Assembly (NCBI RefSeq): GCF_029277445.1
Contig: NZ_CP119566.1
Location: forward strand, 3,412,001-3,476,000
Direction: 5' to 3'
DNA length: 64,000 bases
Origin: Pararhizobium qamdonense
GTDB taxonomy: Bacteria; Pseudomonadota; Alphaproteobacteria; Rhizobiales; Rhizobiaceae
Shown here: piece after piece, positions 9,095 to 16,963 of the stretch
How positions within the stretch are numbered: the stretch's first letter is position 1
Layout of the letters: the number at the start of each line of letters is the position of its first letter
The notes under the pieces: model-generated
What the model saw: only the letters and a program-made list of their open reading frames with translations
Told to the model about the DNA's origin: nothing
Database searches by the model: none
Position numbers and translations under genes: made by a program

Positions 9095-9565
9095 TCATTT
9101 CAGAACCGGCATCACAGGAAGGTCTGCTGACGACTCCCAAGACAAATGCGCAACAAGTCCACGAAAATACGGATAGGTCGCAAATCGACCGACCTTTGAT
9201 AGATATGCGTTAATATGCGTTTCGCCGACATCCGGTACATGCCGGTACATGATGTAATAGGTAGCTTCTACATTCAGCAGCTTGGATTTGCCTTTTGTAA
9301 CTTCCGTATGCCAATCGATGCGCGCGCTCGCAACCAAAAGCTCCGCGTCGTAAGTAACATTGACTACGCCACCATCGTAACCACGGATGAGTTGTCCCTT
9401 ACCTTTCCGCTCCGCCTCCAAGGCGGAGTAGTATTTGGGCTTAACTGAAAACTTGACATCCATCATCCTCACATCGACCAATTCGACGCTTTCGACAATC
9501 TTGTCATATGCAGCCACAGCGGCCGCTTTTTCGGCAGAACCGTTTTTTGAAAGTTCATCGCTCAT
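9095..9565 (-). CDS. SecB-like chaperone of a toxin-antitoxin-chaperone (TAC) module
   Basis: A 156-residue protein of SecB-like length and character: a central beta-rich region (about 29-120) and a C-terminal helix with the sequence PYFRGLVAHLSW followed by LPVMPVLK. This resembles the SecB C-terminal helix, where P-F-x-R-x-x-V-x-x-L is followed by LPPL. It follows the antitoxin with an ATGA overlap and completes the order toxin, antitoxin, SecB-like chaperone seen in the Mycobacterium tuberculosis TAC system (higB1, higA1, Rv1957). In TAC systems the dedicated SecB protects the antitoxin from degradation. Similarity is by eye only. Confidence 0.68.
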   Translation of the reverse strand: MSDELSKNGSAEKAAAVAAYDKIVESVELVDVRMMDVKFSVKPKYYSALEAERKGKGQLIRGYDGGVVNVTYDAELLVASARIDWHTEVTKGKSKLLNVEATYYIMYRHVPDVGETHINAYLSKVGRFATYPYFRGLVAHLSWESSADLPVMPVLK

Positions 9566-10047
9566 ACCAGAGCTGATCTCCGCGCTTGCCGATCCCCACC
9601 GTAGTTGTCATTCGATCGTTGCACGGGCCGGGGTGATACGGGCCTTTCCGTAATAATCTGAATGAGGGCTTTGGCGGTGTCATTCGATGAAGCCTTTGTC
9701 GCGCCACTCGCAACATAGTCGGTTGTCATCATTTTGTGCCAACTTCCCGCCCACGCGCCGTTTTCAACGACAACATCCTCGAAATGCGCCGCAGCCTGCG
9801 TGCACAACATTTTCGGCTGGCAGCCCAAAGCCAAAAACACTTTCGCAATGCTTTCAATGGTCAGGTTCGCGTCGTCAGACAGGATTTGAGACACCCAGGC
9901 AGCAGACACGCCAATGCGCTTGGCCAGCTCCGCCCTCGACACGCCTGCAGCCTTCATGCCGCGCATGATTTCATATTGAATATCGGCACGCAGCTCTTCA
10001 GTTGCGAAGATAATAGCTTCTTTTGCATCAGTGGGGCCGAATTTCAT
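9562..10047 (-). CDS. HigA-like antitoxin with C-terminal extension (TAC module)
   Basis: A 161-residue protein. Residues about 33-85 form a Cro/C1-type helix-turn-helix (AGVSRAELAKRIGVSAAWVSQI, then LTIESIAKVFLALGC). Residues about 100-161 form an extra tail beyond the roughly 100-residue HigA norm. In chaperone-dependent antitoxins such a tail is the chaperone-addiction segment, so its presence next to a SecB-like gene is meaningful. The ATG directly abuts the toxin stop, and the stop overlaps the chaperone start by 4 bases. It should repress its own promoter at the palindrome 10449-10466. Confidence 0.75.
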   Translation of the reverse strand: MKFGPTDAKEAIIFATEELRADIQYEIMRGMKAAGVSRAELAKRIGVSAAWVSQILSDDANLTIESIAKVFLALGCQPKMLCTQAAAHFEDVVVENGAWAGSWHKMMTTDYVASGATKASSNDTAKALIQIITERPVSPRPVQRSNDNYGGDRQARRSALV

Positions 10048-10431
10048 TCATTTTCTCCCTTGAGCATAGTCGTCAAGCCTTCGCGCAGCGCTTTCTAATG
10101 CGCTGCGATCAGCTGCGTTCTGCTTCTTGCTGGTATCAATCCCGGTCGCGACAAATATGTCGCCGACAAGGCCACCATAGACCCTCAGTTGCCATGCCTT
10201 GAATGCCCATACGGTCACCCTCGTTCCAGCTTTGTTTCCAGTCGCAAATCTGCCCTCCGATTTCAATTTCTCATTGTCGAGAAAGTCGAAACCGTCATCT
10301 GCAAAAAATTTCATCCATTTGAGACAACGGGCCTGTTCCTTGATGTCAGCCTTCTTGAACTGCTTGGCGACATGCCTTTCCATGGCAATCTTGTAACGCT
10401 TTCCTGCGCATACTTCGATCAAGTCATCCAT
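10048..10431 (-). CDS. HigB-like toxin (RelE/Gp49 superfamily) of the TAC module
   Basis: A 127-residue basic protein from the ATG at 10431 (a TTG at 10446 is the alternative). The C-terminal half has the toxin-type pattern GTRVTVWAFKAWQLRVYGG, like the R-x-Y/W core of HigB/Gp49 ribosome-dependent mRNA interferases. It is first in a three-gene operon with the antitoxin and SecB-like genes. The ATG was preferred because the likely promoter would place the TTG at or before the transcript start. The module is inserted between GTA genes g11 and g12. Confidence 0.65.
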   Translation of the reverse strand: MDDLIEVCAGKRYKIAMERHVAKQFKKADIKEQARCLKWMKFFADDGFDFLDNEKLKSEGRFATGNKAGTRVTVWAFKAWQLRVYGGLVGDIFVATGIDTSKKQNAADRSALESAARRLDDYAQGRK

Positions 10432-10446
10432 GCGCTCTGGCCACAA

Positions 10447-10475
10447 TCATTAAGTTAAGACTTAATATTTGACAA
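10447..10475 (-). promoter_or_regulatory. Probable autoregulated promoter of the TAC operon
   Basis: Read on the minus strand: TTGTCA (10470-10475), a 17-base spacer, and TAATGA (10447-10452). The spacer and -10 overlap a perfect inverted repeat ATTAAGT-TAAG-ACTTAAT (10449-10466), a good antitoxin operator. The surrounding 277 bp (10447-10723) are AT-rich and hold no gene. Confidence 0.5.
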
Positions 10476-10723
10476 CACGTTAATCAAGACGCCTCACCGC
10501 TCTCGTCAACTGTTGCACGTTGGACACGCTCACCTATACCGAGAAAATCAGGTGATTCACATACAACTATGAATTTGCGAAAATATTCGCAATCGTGTTG
10601 CATCAGTTGCGCACAAATCTTGTGATTAAAATTTTTAAACACATGTTCTTGTGATGAATTTTCAACGACCGCATTTTTTTGCGCGGCCTCAAATTCGGAA
10701 TAAATACAAAAAGAAGACCGACC

Positions 10724-11311
10724 TCACATCCCCCGCCGCCCGCGCCCCACCGTGCGCGTCAGCATTGCCGCAATCTGTCCCTCCGACTTTCGAAAGCTCT
10801 GCGCATCCGGCGCCGTCACGTTGAAGACGACATTCATCGCCGCACCGCCGCCGGAAGATGCCACGCCCAGCGAGCCGTCGGAGCCGCGCTTCAAGGGCAG
10901 GATCGCCTCCGACCCGGCCTCGCCCATCAGCCCCATCTGTCCATCCATCGGAAAATAGGTCGGCGCGGAGACGATACCGCCGGCGGCAAACGGCGTCACC
11001 CGGCCCGGCACGCCGCCATTGGCAAAGGCAGTTGCCCCACTCAGGCTTCCCGCAAGCCCCGAAATCACCGATCCGAGCAACCCTTCCAGCGGCTTCAACC
11101 CCGCCGAAAGTGCGATCTCCGTCAGCCGCAATCCGGCGCCGCGCAACACATCCTCCAGCCCCTTGCCGCCGCGCGTCGCCGAAGCAAGAGCCCCCGTCAG
11201 TGCCGCGCCGAACGCGTGCGAGCGCCGCTCCAGATCGTCGAGCACATCCTTCAGCGCATCCGCATCCTCGGCCGCCCCCGAGAACCCGATCCCATCACCG
11301 TCCATCATCAT
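10724..11311 (-). CDS. GTA tape measure protein (g11)
   Basis: A 195-residue protein, close to the short tape measure of RcGTA and much shorter than phage tape measures. The glycine-rich C-terminal half (FANGGVPGRVTPFAAGGIV, FPMDGQMGLMGEAGSEAILP) is typical of tail tape measure C-termini. The N-terminal half is helical. The length of this protein sets tail length, consistent with the short GTA tail. It follows g10.1 closely; downstream the TAC promoter region begins. Confidence 0.85.
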   Translation of the reverse strand: MMMDGDGIGFSGAAEDADALKDVLDDLERRSHAFGAALTGALASATRGGKGLEDVLRGAGLRLTEIALSAGLKPLEGLLGSVISGLAGSLSGATAFANGGVPGRVTPFAAGGIVSAPTYFPMDGQMGLMGEAGSEAILPLKRGSDGSLGVASSGGGAAMNVVFNVTAPDAQSFRKSEGQIAAMLTRTVGRGRRGM

Positions 11312-11336
11312 CTCCTTGAAAAAAATATCCGCAGTC

Positions 11337-11546
11337 TCAGTCCGGAAACGCCGCCATCAGCATCTCCAGTCCCGAGCGGCCAGGAACCGGCGCAGCAGGC
11401 TTCAAACCGCCCAACGCCGCCTGCATCTCACGCGGTGTCATCGACCAGAAGACGGCCGCCGGAAGCCGCAGCAGGCAAAGCCCGGCATGCATCACCGCTT
11501 CCCAGGGAAACGGCGACGGCAGTCCGTTGCCCGCTGCGGCGTTCAA
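11337..11546 (-). CDS. GTA tail assembly chaperone (g10.1)
   Basis: A 69-residue protein with the compact pattern FPWEAVMHAGLCLLRL and FWSMTPREMQAALGGL, typical of the phage tail assembly chaperone family found between g10 and g11 in GTA clusters. It starts with a 4-base overlap of g10. It probably prevents premature assembly of the tape measure with tail tube subunits. Confidence 0.8.
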   Translation of the reverse strand: MNAAAGNGLPSPFPWEAVMHAGLCLLRLPAAVFWSMTPREMQAALGGLKPAAPVPGRSGLEMLMAAFPD

Positions 11547-11899
11547 GGGTTTGCGGCATCCTCCGCGCCGCCGAAAGTCACCGCCAACAGCTCGCCGGTC
11601 AGCCGCGCCAGCCCGGCAAGTCCACCATCGATGCTCATGACGGCGACATCCTCGTCCGATACCAGGTTGCCGCCGCCGCGAAGGCCGGCGCTCAAGATCC
11701 GGATCATATCATCAGCCTTCAGCCGCCCGGCCGAAAAGCGCGCCGCCAGCTCCATCAGATTGTCGGCCGCAAACGCCGTCTCCAGTTCGGCCAGGCTGCC
11801 GAGCGTCAGACAAAGAATGCGCCGCTCGCCGCCGATGACCGCCTCCACCTCGCCCCGGTGCCGGTTCGCCCGGCCGCTGATGCCCAGCGCGCTCATCAC
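11543..11899 (-). CDS. GTA family protein g10 (DUF3356-type)
   Basis: A 118-residue protein (start ATG 11899 or the adjacent ATG 11896, the latter overlapping the g9 stop in ATGA). Motifs GEVEAVIGGERRILCLTLGSLAELE and DDMIRILSAGLRGGG match what is found at this position in GTA clusters. In RcGTA it is a tail-assembly factor related to gpG-type chaperones. It is followed by g10.1 in an overlapping frame, which resembles the two-protein chaperone system of siphophages. Confidence 0.82.
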   Translation of the reverse strand: MMSALGISGRANRHRGEVEAVIGGERRILCLTLGSLAELETAFAADNLMELAARFSAGRLKADDMIRILSAGLRGGGNLVSDEDVAVMSIDGGLAGLARLTGELLAVTFGGAEDAANP

Positions 11900-12303
11900 A
11901 GCGCCGCAAAAGTCAGAGCACCGGCCGATTCCAGTGCCGTCTCGAACAGGATTTCGCCATTATACTGGCCGGAATATTCGAGCGCCGTCACCTGAAACGG
12001 ACCCGTCAGCGTGCCGAAATCGGGAATGACGATCTGCCAGTTCAAGATGGCGCCGTTAAAGAACGCCGCCCGCACCAGCGCATCCGAATTCTGATCCTTG
12101 AAGATCCCGGCACCCGAGACCGATGCCCGCTGCACGCCCGCGCCGCCAAGCAGCTCTCGCCATCGCCCCGCCGATTCCGCGTCTGTCGCGTCCACCGTCG
12201 CGGCGTTGAACGCCAGCCGTTTCGAGCGCAACCCCGCCACCGTCAGATAAGAGTCGCCATTGTCGATCTTCAAAAGAAGATCCTTCCCCTTCTGCGCCAC
12301 CAT
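11896..12303 (-). CDS. GTA major tail tube protein (g9, TP901-1 family)
   Basis: A 135-residue protein starting MVAQKGKDLLLKID, the usual start of TP901-1-like major tail proteins; the upstream six codons of the frame were dropped for that reason. The motifs ATVDATDAESAGRWRELL and LEYSGQYNGEILFETALESAG are family signatures. It assembles as hexameric rings to form the tail tube. It lies 74 bp after g8 and couples to g10 by an ATGA overlap. Confidence 0.88.
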   Translation of the reverse strand: MVAQKGKDLLLKIDNGDSYLTVAGLRSKRLAFNAATVDATDAESAGRWRELLGGAGVQRASVSGAGIFKDQNSDALVRAAFFNGAILNWQIVIPDFGTLTGPFQVTALEYSGQYNGEILFETALESAGALTFAAL

Positions 12304-12377
12304 GCCTTCATCCTTCCGCACAACAAAAAGGCGCCCGGAAGGACGCCGGCAAAATCATCTTCCGCTTTCGCGAAACC

Positions 12378-12776
12378 TCACTCCGTAACAGCCCGGAACA
12401 CCATTTCCGCCACATGCCCTTTGGCCTTGGCATCGCGGCTGATCTTCGTGCGCCGATGCAGGATGCTGACCAGCGCAACCCCGTTCAAAACGAGCGGCGC
12501 ATCGTCCAACAAAGCCCGGACCCGCGCGGCAATCTGTTCCGCCGTGCGGCCTCCACCTTCGCCGGTCAGCACGTTCAGCGTGATCAGATGCTCTTCGCCC
12601 GCCTCGCTTGCCGTCGATGCATCCAGGCTTTCGATCCCGGCAATGGAGATACATGGCCGGTGCGATCGTGCCTGCAGGTGATCGTGAACACCGCCCGGCC
12701 CGATCAAGGACGTCAGAGCCGCATCACCGGAAAGCTTGAGGAAAATCGCCTTCTGTAGAGCGCTTGCAGCACTCAT
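12378..12776 (-). CDS. GTA tail terminator protein (g8, DUF3168)
   Basis: A 132-residue protein from ATG 12776, which overlaps the g7 stop in ATGA. DUF3168 features are visible: ALQKAIFLKLSGDAALTSLIG at the N-terminus, then VHDHLQ, and the end HVAEMVFRAVTE. It caps the tail at the head-tail junction. A six-codon upstream extension is open but unlikely. Confidence 0.88.
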   Translation of the reverse strand: MSAASALQKAIFLKLSGDAALTSLIGPGGVHDHLQARSHRPCISIAGIESLDASTASEAGEEHLITLNVLTGEGGGRTAEQIAARVRALLDDAPLVLNGVALVSILHRRTKISRDAKAKGHVAEMVFRAVTE

Positions 12777-13102
12777 CGCCCCTCCTCCGTGCAACGGCAG
12801 ACCAGGTAGCGGCGCGTTTCGTCGGGATCATGAAAGGCCTGGATCGTGAAAACCCGTGCCCCCTTGCAAAACCGCATACCAGCCTGCAGATCCGCGCGAA
12901 ACCGGATAGAAATCCGATGCGTGACGGTAAAGACCGCCGCATCCGCCTGCTCTTCGTGTGTGACCGAAACAGGCTCGATCCGCGCCCAGAGCGAGGTCAC
13001 CAGCGCAAAACCTGCAACAATGCCGCCCTGGCCGTCGCTGGCGTCGTCGCGCATCTCCAGGTCCAGCCGGTGCGAAAGCTGTCCGGGATCGACCGCAGCC
13101 AT
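12773..13102 (-). CDS. GTA head closure / stopper protein (g7)
   Basis: A 109-residue head closure protein with the start MAAVDPGQLSHRLDLEMRDD and family-like ends RFRADLQAGMRFCKGARVF and YLVCRCTEEGR. The start at 13102 is 2 bases past the g6 stop. In the virion it seals the portal vertex below the adaptor ring. Confidence 0.85.
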   Translation of the reverse strand: MAAVDPGQLSHRLDLEMRDDASDGQGGIVAGFALVTSLWARIEPVSVTHEEQADAAVFTVTHRISIRFRADLQAGMRFCKGARVFTIQAFHDPDETRRYLVCRCTEEGR

Positions 13103-13104
13103 GC

Positions 13105-13674
13105 TCAAAGCCCCCGCCGGCAAAAGGGTGCGATCAGCCGGTCGTAACCGGCAGGCACCGCCGCCGGCTGGTCACCGGGCGAGACCGCGCCGCGAAATTC
13201 GTAGAGCAGTGCCGCATGCAACAGCATCGCCCGTTTCAGCGTATCCGGCACATCCGCACCCGTTGTTCCGAAACCAGCCGTAAAATCGATCTCGATGCCG
13301 TTGATCGCCTGTCCCGGCTGCGGATGCTGCGGCAGGATCAGCCGCGCCGGACGCGCCTGTCCGTCCAGCACGAAACCGGCGCTATCGATATCAGCAGGCG
13401 TCCCGCCGGCATCATAAACCGTAACGGCTTCAATTGTTTGCACCGGCCCCCTGCCAATCTGAATCACCCGCGCCGGCGGCCAGTCGTCGAGATAGAGCCG
13501 GAAGCTTCGCGTCAAAAGTGAAAGTCCGGTCTGGCGCTCCAGATGCTCGCGCACGGTGCGGATCAGCGCTGTTATCAGCGCATCCTCGGCATTTGTTTCG
13601 ACGCGCAGATGCGCCTTCGTCTCGGCAAGCGTCAGCGGCTCGCCAAGCGGCGGCGCCGTTTCGGTGATGGTCAT
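13105..13674 (-). CDS. GTA head-tail connector adaptor (g6)
   Basis: A 189-residue protein (start MTITETAPPLGEPLTLAE; the 15-codon upstream extension is not conserved in style). It has the gp6-like connector signature LTLAETKAHLRV, followed by DALITALIRTVREHLERQTG and the C-terminal helix DTLKRAMLLHAALLYEFRG. It binds the portal and provides the platform for the stopper. It is separated from the capsid gene by 163 bp containing a strong hairpin. Confidence 0.88.
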   Translation of the reverse strand: MTITETAPPLGEPLTLAETKAHLRVETNAEDALITALIRTVREHLERQTGLSLLTRSFRLYLDDWPPARVIQIGRGPVQTIEAVTVYDAGGTPADIDSAGFVLDGQARPARLILPQHPQPGQAINGIEIDFTAGFGTTGADVPDTLKRAMLLHAALLYEFRGAVSPGDQPAAVPAGYDRLIAPFCRRGL

Positions 13675-13726
13675 GGAATTCTCCGATGATATGCGGTGAG
13701 CGCGATAAGCACAAGGCAATTGGATT

Positions 13727-13761
13727 GGGTGGACGCAGCGGGAGGGGAGCTGCGTCCACCC
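13727..13761. other. Strong 13-bp hairpin between capsid and adaptor genes
   Basis: GGGTGGACGCAGC pairs perfectly with GCTGCGTCCACCC across a 9-base loop. No run of T follows on either strand, so it is not a canonical terminator. Its place directly after the capsid gene in the transcription direction suggests a processing or stability element. Confidence 0.65.
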
Positions 13762-13837
13762 TCGCGCGACTGCGGCAGGGAAGACCGCGGCGCGAATGGG
13801 TGCCGTCCTTTCAAAAAAGGGCGGCTTGGCGCTACAT

Positions 13838-15088
13838 TCAAGATGCAGCGAATTTAATCAGCTTGATAGCCTCGAAATTTTGAACGCCCCCGCCCACCCG
13901 CTTGGTGGTGTAGAACAGCACATAGGGCTTGGCAGAATAGGGATCGCGCAGCACCCGCACGCCGGTGCGGTCGACGACGAGATAGCCGGCGGCAAAATTG
14001 CCGAAGGCGATTGCGGTGCTGTTTGCGCCGATATCCGGCATGTCCTCAGCCTCGGCAATCGGAAAGCCCATCAGCGAGGCCTGCTCCCCTGCCGCCACCG
14101 GCGGGCGCCACAGATAGTTGCCGTCGGCATCCTTGAACTTGCGGATCTCGGCCTGCGTCCTGCGGTTCATCAAGAAGGCGGCGTTCTGCCGGTGGCCGGC
14201 CTTCAGCGCATAAATCGCGTCGATCAGCGTGTCGGATGGCCCGCTCGTCTGGAACGCACCGGCGGCACCGGTGGCGATATAGCCGATATTGCCCCAGCTC
14301 CAGCTCGCTTCATCGACATTGGTATAGCTTAAGAAGCCCTTCGGCTTGTTGGTGCCGTCGCCGGAAACGAAGGCCGTACCTTCCTGCTCGCCAAAAGCGA
14401 TATCCACCTCGGAGGCGATCCAGTTCTCGATATCGACGGCCGCGTCGTCGAGCAGGGCGGCCGTCGCCGCCGGCATGGCATAGAGTTCCATGGTCGGAAA
14501 GGAGAGCTCGGCCAGCTGCGGCGTTGTGGTCTGCGGCCGCGCGGCGGTTTCCGAGACCCAGCCCGTCGCCATGCCCGACAGCGCAAACGGCTTCTTCAGG
14601 ACCGCCCCGGACACCTGCCGGACCGTTGCCATCGCGCGGATCGGCGACACCACAGACAGCCTGCGGCCGATTTCCGTGTCGGTCTCGTTGGGCACCAGAT
14701 AGCCGCCGTCGCTCGCCGAACCGATCGAAAACGCCTTGGCCTCCAGTTCGCGCAGCGCCTGCTCGTCGCCGCGGCGGATATAGCTTTCGAATGCCGCCTT
14801 GTGCTCCATCGTCTCCAGGCTTGCTTCGCCGCTGCGTCCCAGCGCCGGGCGCGCCTTCTTCAGCGCCAGCTGGTCGATGACGCGCTTCTGCTCGTCCATC
14901 GTGCGCGCGATGCGGTCCATCTTGTCGCGGGTCACGACATCGGCCGTCAGCTTGCTTTCCAGCTCCCCCAGCCGCCGGTCGTTGGTTTCTTTGAATGCCT
15001 CGAAAGCGCCCATGAAATCCTCGAATGCCGCCGTCATGGTGTCCGGCGCAGTCTTGATTTCGGGTGCCACGCTGATCATCTCAGTCAT
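13838..15088 (-). CDS. GTA major capsid protein (g5, HK97 fold)
   Basis: A 416-residue capsid precursor. Residues about 20-105 are charged and helical (FEAFKETNDRRLGELESKL), the delta scaffold removed by the g4 protease. The mature part carries GSASDGGYLVPNETDTEIGR, the usual start of HK97-type capsids, and ends with VLFYTTKRVGGGVQNFEAIK. The gene is complete, so capsids could be made. It starts 3 bases after the g4 stop. Confidence 0.93.
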   Translation of the reverse strand: MTEMISVAPEIKTAPDTMTAAFEDFMGAFEAFKETNDRRLGELESKLTADVVTRDKMDRIARTMDEQKRVIDQLALKKARPALGRSGEASLETMEHKAAFESYIRRGDEQALRELEAKAFSIGSASDGGYLVPNETDTEIGRRLSVVSPIRAMATVRQVSGAVLKKPFALSGMATGWVSETAARPQTTTPQLAELSFPTMELYAMPAATAALLDDAAVDIENWIASEVDIAFGEQEGTAFVSGDGTNKPKGFLSYTNVDEASWSWGNIGYIATGAAGAFQTSGPSDTLIDAIYALKAGHRQNAAFLMNRRTQAEIRKFKDADGNYLWRPPVAAGEQASLMGFPIAEAEDMPDIGANSTAIAFGNFAAGYLVVDRTGVRVLRDPYSAKPYVLFYTTKRVGGGVQNFEAIKLIKFAAS

Positions 15089-15091
15089 CCC

Positions 15092-15664
15092 TCATATCCT
15101 TTTGTCAGAGAGCTTCATCATCCGGGCCGCCCGCCGCATCGTGCGCACGAGCTCCGTTTCGGTATCGCGGAAGAACCGCGCATTCTTGACGTTCGAAACC
15201 CGCGCCGATGGCAGCATCGGAAAGGTAACGATCGAGATTTCCCAGAGATCGGCCTCCAGAATGCGGCGCACGCCGGTCTTGCCGTCGGTCCTTGCCTTGA
15301 CGGTCTGGAAGCCGATCGACAGACCATCGAGCGCACCCGCCTTCATCAGCATGTGCACTTCCTGGGCGCGCGCGACCCCCGGCGACAAAAACCCCTCGAC
15401 ATAGAGCCCGCGCGCATCCTCGCGAATGGTCTTCCAGGCCCCCAGCGGCTCAGCCGGATCATGCTGAAACAGCATCCGCACGCCGGACGCGCCGCGCCGC
15501 GCCAGCGATTGCTGGAAAGCGCCGGGCGCAATTGCATCCTTGCCGAGATCGACCTCGCCGAAAATGCTCGCATACCCCGAAAACCGCCCCTCCCCGGTCA
15601 CCCCGGACAAAGTCAGATTGGCAAACTTCTGCGTTCGCCAGACAGGCATCCTGTCGGTCGTCAT
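15092..15664 (-). CDS. GTA prohead protease (g4, HK97 family)
   Basis: A 190-residue serine protease (start ATG 15664; the 34-codon upstream extension is a translation of the heptamer repeats). SGYASIFGEVDLGKDAIAPG opens the family fold. The catalytic His is probably in VRMLFQHDPAEP, and the Ser in LDGLSIGFQTV. It cleaves the scaffold region of the capsid precursor during head maturation. The gene is directly followed by g5. Confidence 0.9.
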   Translation of the reverse strand: MTTDRMPVWRTQKFANLTLSGVTGEGRFSGYASIFGEVDLGKDAIAPGAFQQSLARRGASGVRMLFQHDPAEPLGAWKTIREDARGLYVEGFLSPGVARAQEVHMLMKAGALDGLSIGFQTVKARTDGKTGVRRILEADLWEISIVTFPMLPSARVSNVKNARFFRDTETELVRTMRRAARMMKLSDKRI

Positions 15665-15689
15665 GGTCTTTCTCCAAGTTTGAAAAGGG

Positions 15690-15842
15690 GGGCGAATAGC
15701 GAATAGGGAGTAGCGAATAGTTGGTAGTTGGTAGTTGGTAGTCGGTCGCGAGCGGCAAGACGCCAACAGAAGGCAGCCAAGCTCTTCCCCTATTCGCTAT
15801 TCGCTATTCGCCTACCCACTACCCACTACCAACTACCAACTA
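15690..15842. repeat. Heptanucleotide repeat tracts flanking the g3.5-g4 gap
   Basis: One block contains GCGAATA-type heptamers followed by four TTGGTAG-type units (15690-15742). A second block contains the reverse complements, CTATTCG and CTACCAA-type units (15788-15842). The two blocks form a large imperfect inverted repeat. The last unit supplies the g3.5 stop codon at 15840-15842. Confidence 0.8.
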
Positions 15843-16145
15843 CTTCCACCTCTCCGCCAACCGCACCGCAACCCCCAGCACCCACCAGGCCACGAGGCTC
15901 GACGCCGCCGAACCCGTCAGCATCACCTCCGCGCCCGAAAGACTGCCGGCAATATCGAGCTCGGCAACAATCCACAGCCCCGCCGGCCCGCCGAAAATCA
16001 GGCCGCAGGACAGGCCGGTGAAGAAGCGAGAGGCCGCCTCGCGCTTGCTCTTGGGCAGCATGTAGATCAACGACACCGCAGCCCCGGCTGCAGCACCGAT
16101 CCCCTTGGCAGCCCAAAGGCCGGGGTCATTGCCAAAATCAGCCAT
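15840..16145 (-). CDS. GTA g3.5-position protein (DUF6107-like, membrane)
   Basis: A 101-residue protein with three hydrophobic segments (about 12-28, 42-62 and 75-93), found where GTA clusters carry the small g3.5 gene between portal and protease. I cannot name a reaction. The sequence starts MADFGNDPGLWAAKGIGAAAG. The TAG stop is made by the TTGGTAG repeat tract, so the C-terminus is defined by the repeat boundary. Upstream (16146-16376) I see no gene. Confidence 0.65.
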   Translation of the reverse strand: MADFGNDPGLWAAKGIGAAAGAAVSLIYMLPKSKREAASRFFTGLSCGLIFGGPAGLWIVAELDIAGSLSGAEVMLTGSAASSLVAWWVLGVAVRLAERWK

Positions 16146-16376
16146 TTGTTAAGTCCTTGATGCTATGATCGGAATCACAAATCCTCACCCCGCCGCAGCC
16201 AGCTGACGCAAGGTGATGCGCGGCCTGACGCTGCGTTAGCGCCGAGATTCCCTGAATCTTTTGAATCGATTGCGGCCTCGTATTGAGAGTTTGAATCCGC
16301 AACTTCGCACGTTGAATCAGCCGCGCCCCTATTCGCGACAGGAACCAGGTCTCAAGCCTATGATGGGATTATATTT

Positions 16377-16691
16377 TCAAGTTTCGAACTGGTCGGGAAG
16401 CTCGTCATTTTCTTCCGGAACACGCGGGTTTTGCCGTCCGTGCCGGATGGCCAGGATAACGATGGCGCCGCCGGTTTCGATATAGTCAAGAATATACGGC
16501 GCCGACACATAGCGCCGGACGCCTGGAACGATAGCAACTGCCTGCCCGGCCTGCGGATGCTCGCCCAGAATGTCTGCAGCTTTGCGGATCTGGCGTACTG
16601 TGGCTCTCGCAGCCCGTTTGTCGAAACGGCCGAGATAGGCTTGCTCCGCCTTCAGATAGGCCAGAGCCCGTGCAGAAAACCGGACCTTCAT
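16377..16691 (-). CDS. ParE/RelE-superfamily toxin
   Basis: A 104-residue toxin. The N-terminal pattern FSARALAYLKAEQAYL and the C-terminal VRRYVSAPYILDYIETGGAIVILAIRHGRQNPR are the ParE/RelE hallmarks (Y-I-x-Y and I-L-x-I-x-H-x-R). It overlaps the upstream antitoxin gene by one base (shared A of the stop and start), so the two are co-translated. ParE toxins poison DNA gyrase, RelE cleaves mRNA; the sequence is nearer ParE. It is cargo between GTA genes g3 and g3.5. Confidence 0.85.
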   Translation of the reverse strand: MKVRFSARALAYLKAEQAYLGRFDKRAARATVRQIRKAADILGEHPQAGQAVAIVPGVRRYVSAPYILDYIETGGAIVILAIRHGRQNPRVPEENDELPDQFET

Positions 16692-16951
16692 CAGGCCGCA
16701 TCATCCTCAGCCAGCCGGTCGAGTTCGCTCAAAACCGCGTCGAGATCGTGGACCCTGCCCTCCTCCACGTCCTTGAGGCCTTGTGCAATCTCGAGAATAT
16801 CTGCACCCTCGTTGAGAAGATAATACCGCATCGCCCGGACCATCACCCAGCTGCGGGATCGCTCGGAGGCGGCTGCGATGATCTCGATATCCTTCAGCAC
16901 ATCGACCGGCAGACGCAGCGCGATCGGATCGGAGAGAACGGGCTTGGCCAT
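16691..16951 (-). CDS. ParD/CopG-type antitoxin
   Basis: An 86-residue protein (start MAKPVLSD; a 4-codon longer version starting at 16963 is possible). The N-terminus is a ribbon-helix-helix (ALRLPVDVLKDIEIIAAASE with SRSWVMVRAMRYYLL). The acidic C-terminus (DLDAVLSELDRLAEDDAA) should wrap the toxin. The perfect palindrome at 16964-16984 immediately upstream is the expected autorepression site. Confidence 0.85.
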   Translation of the reverse strand: MAKPVLSDPIALRLPVDVLKDIEIIAAASERSRSWVMVRAMRYYLLNEGADILEIAQGLKDVEEGRVHDLDAVLSELDRLAEDDAA

Positions 16952-16963
16952 GATCGGCTCCAT

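Noticed and set aside
13465..13482. Possible internal promoter in the GTA operon
   Set aside because: No -35/-10 pair on the minus strand that stands out from background; not reported as a feature.
15690..15842. Heptamer repeats considered as a CRISPR array
   Set aside because: Units are 7 bases with no spacers; they are simple tandem repeats.
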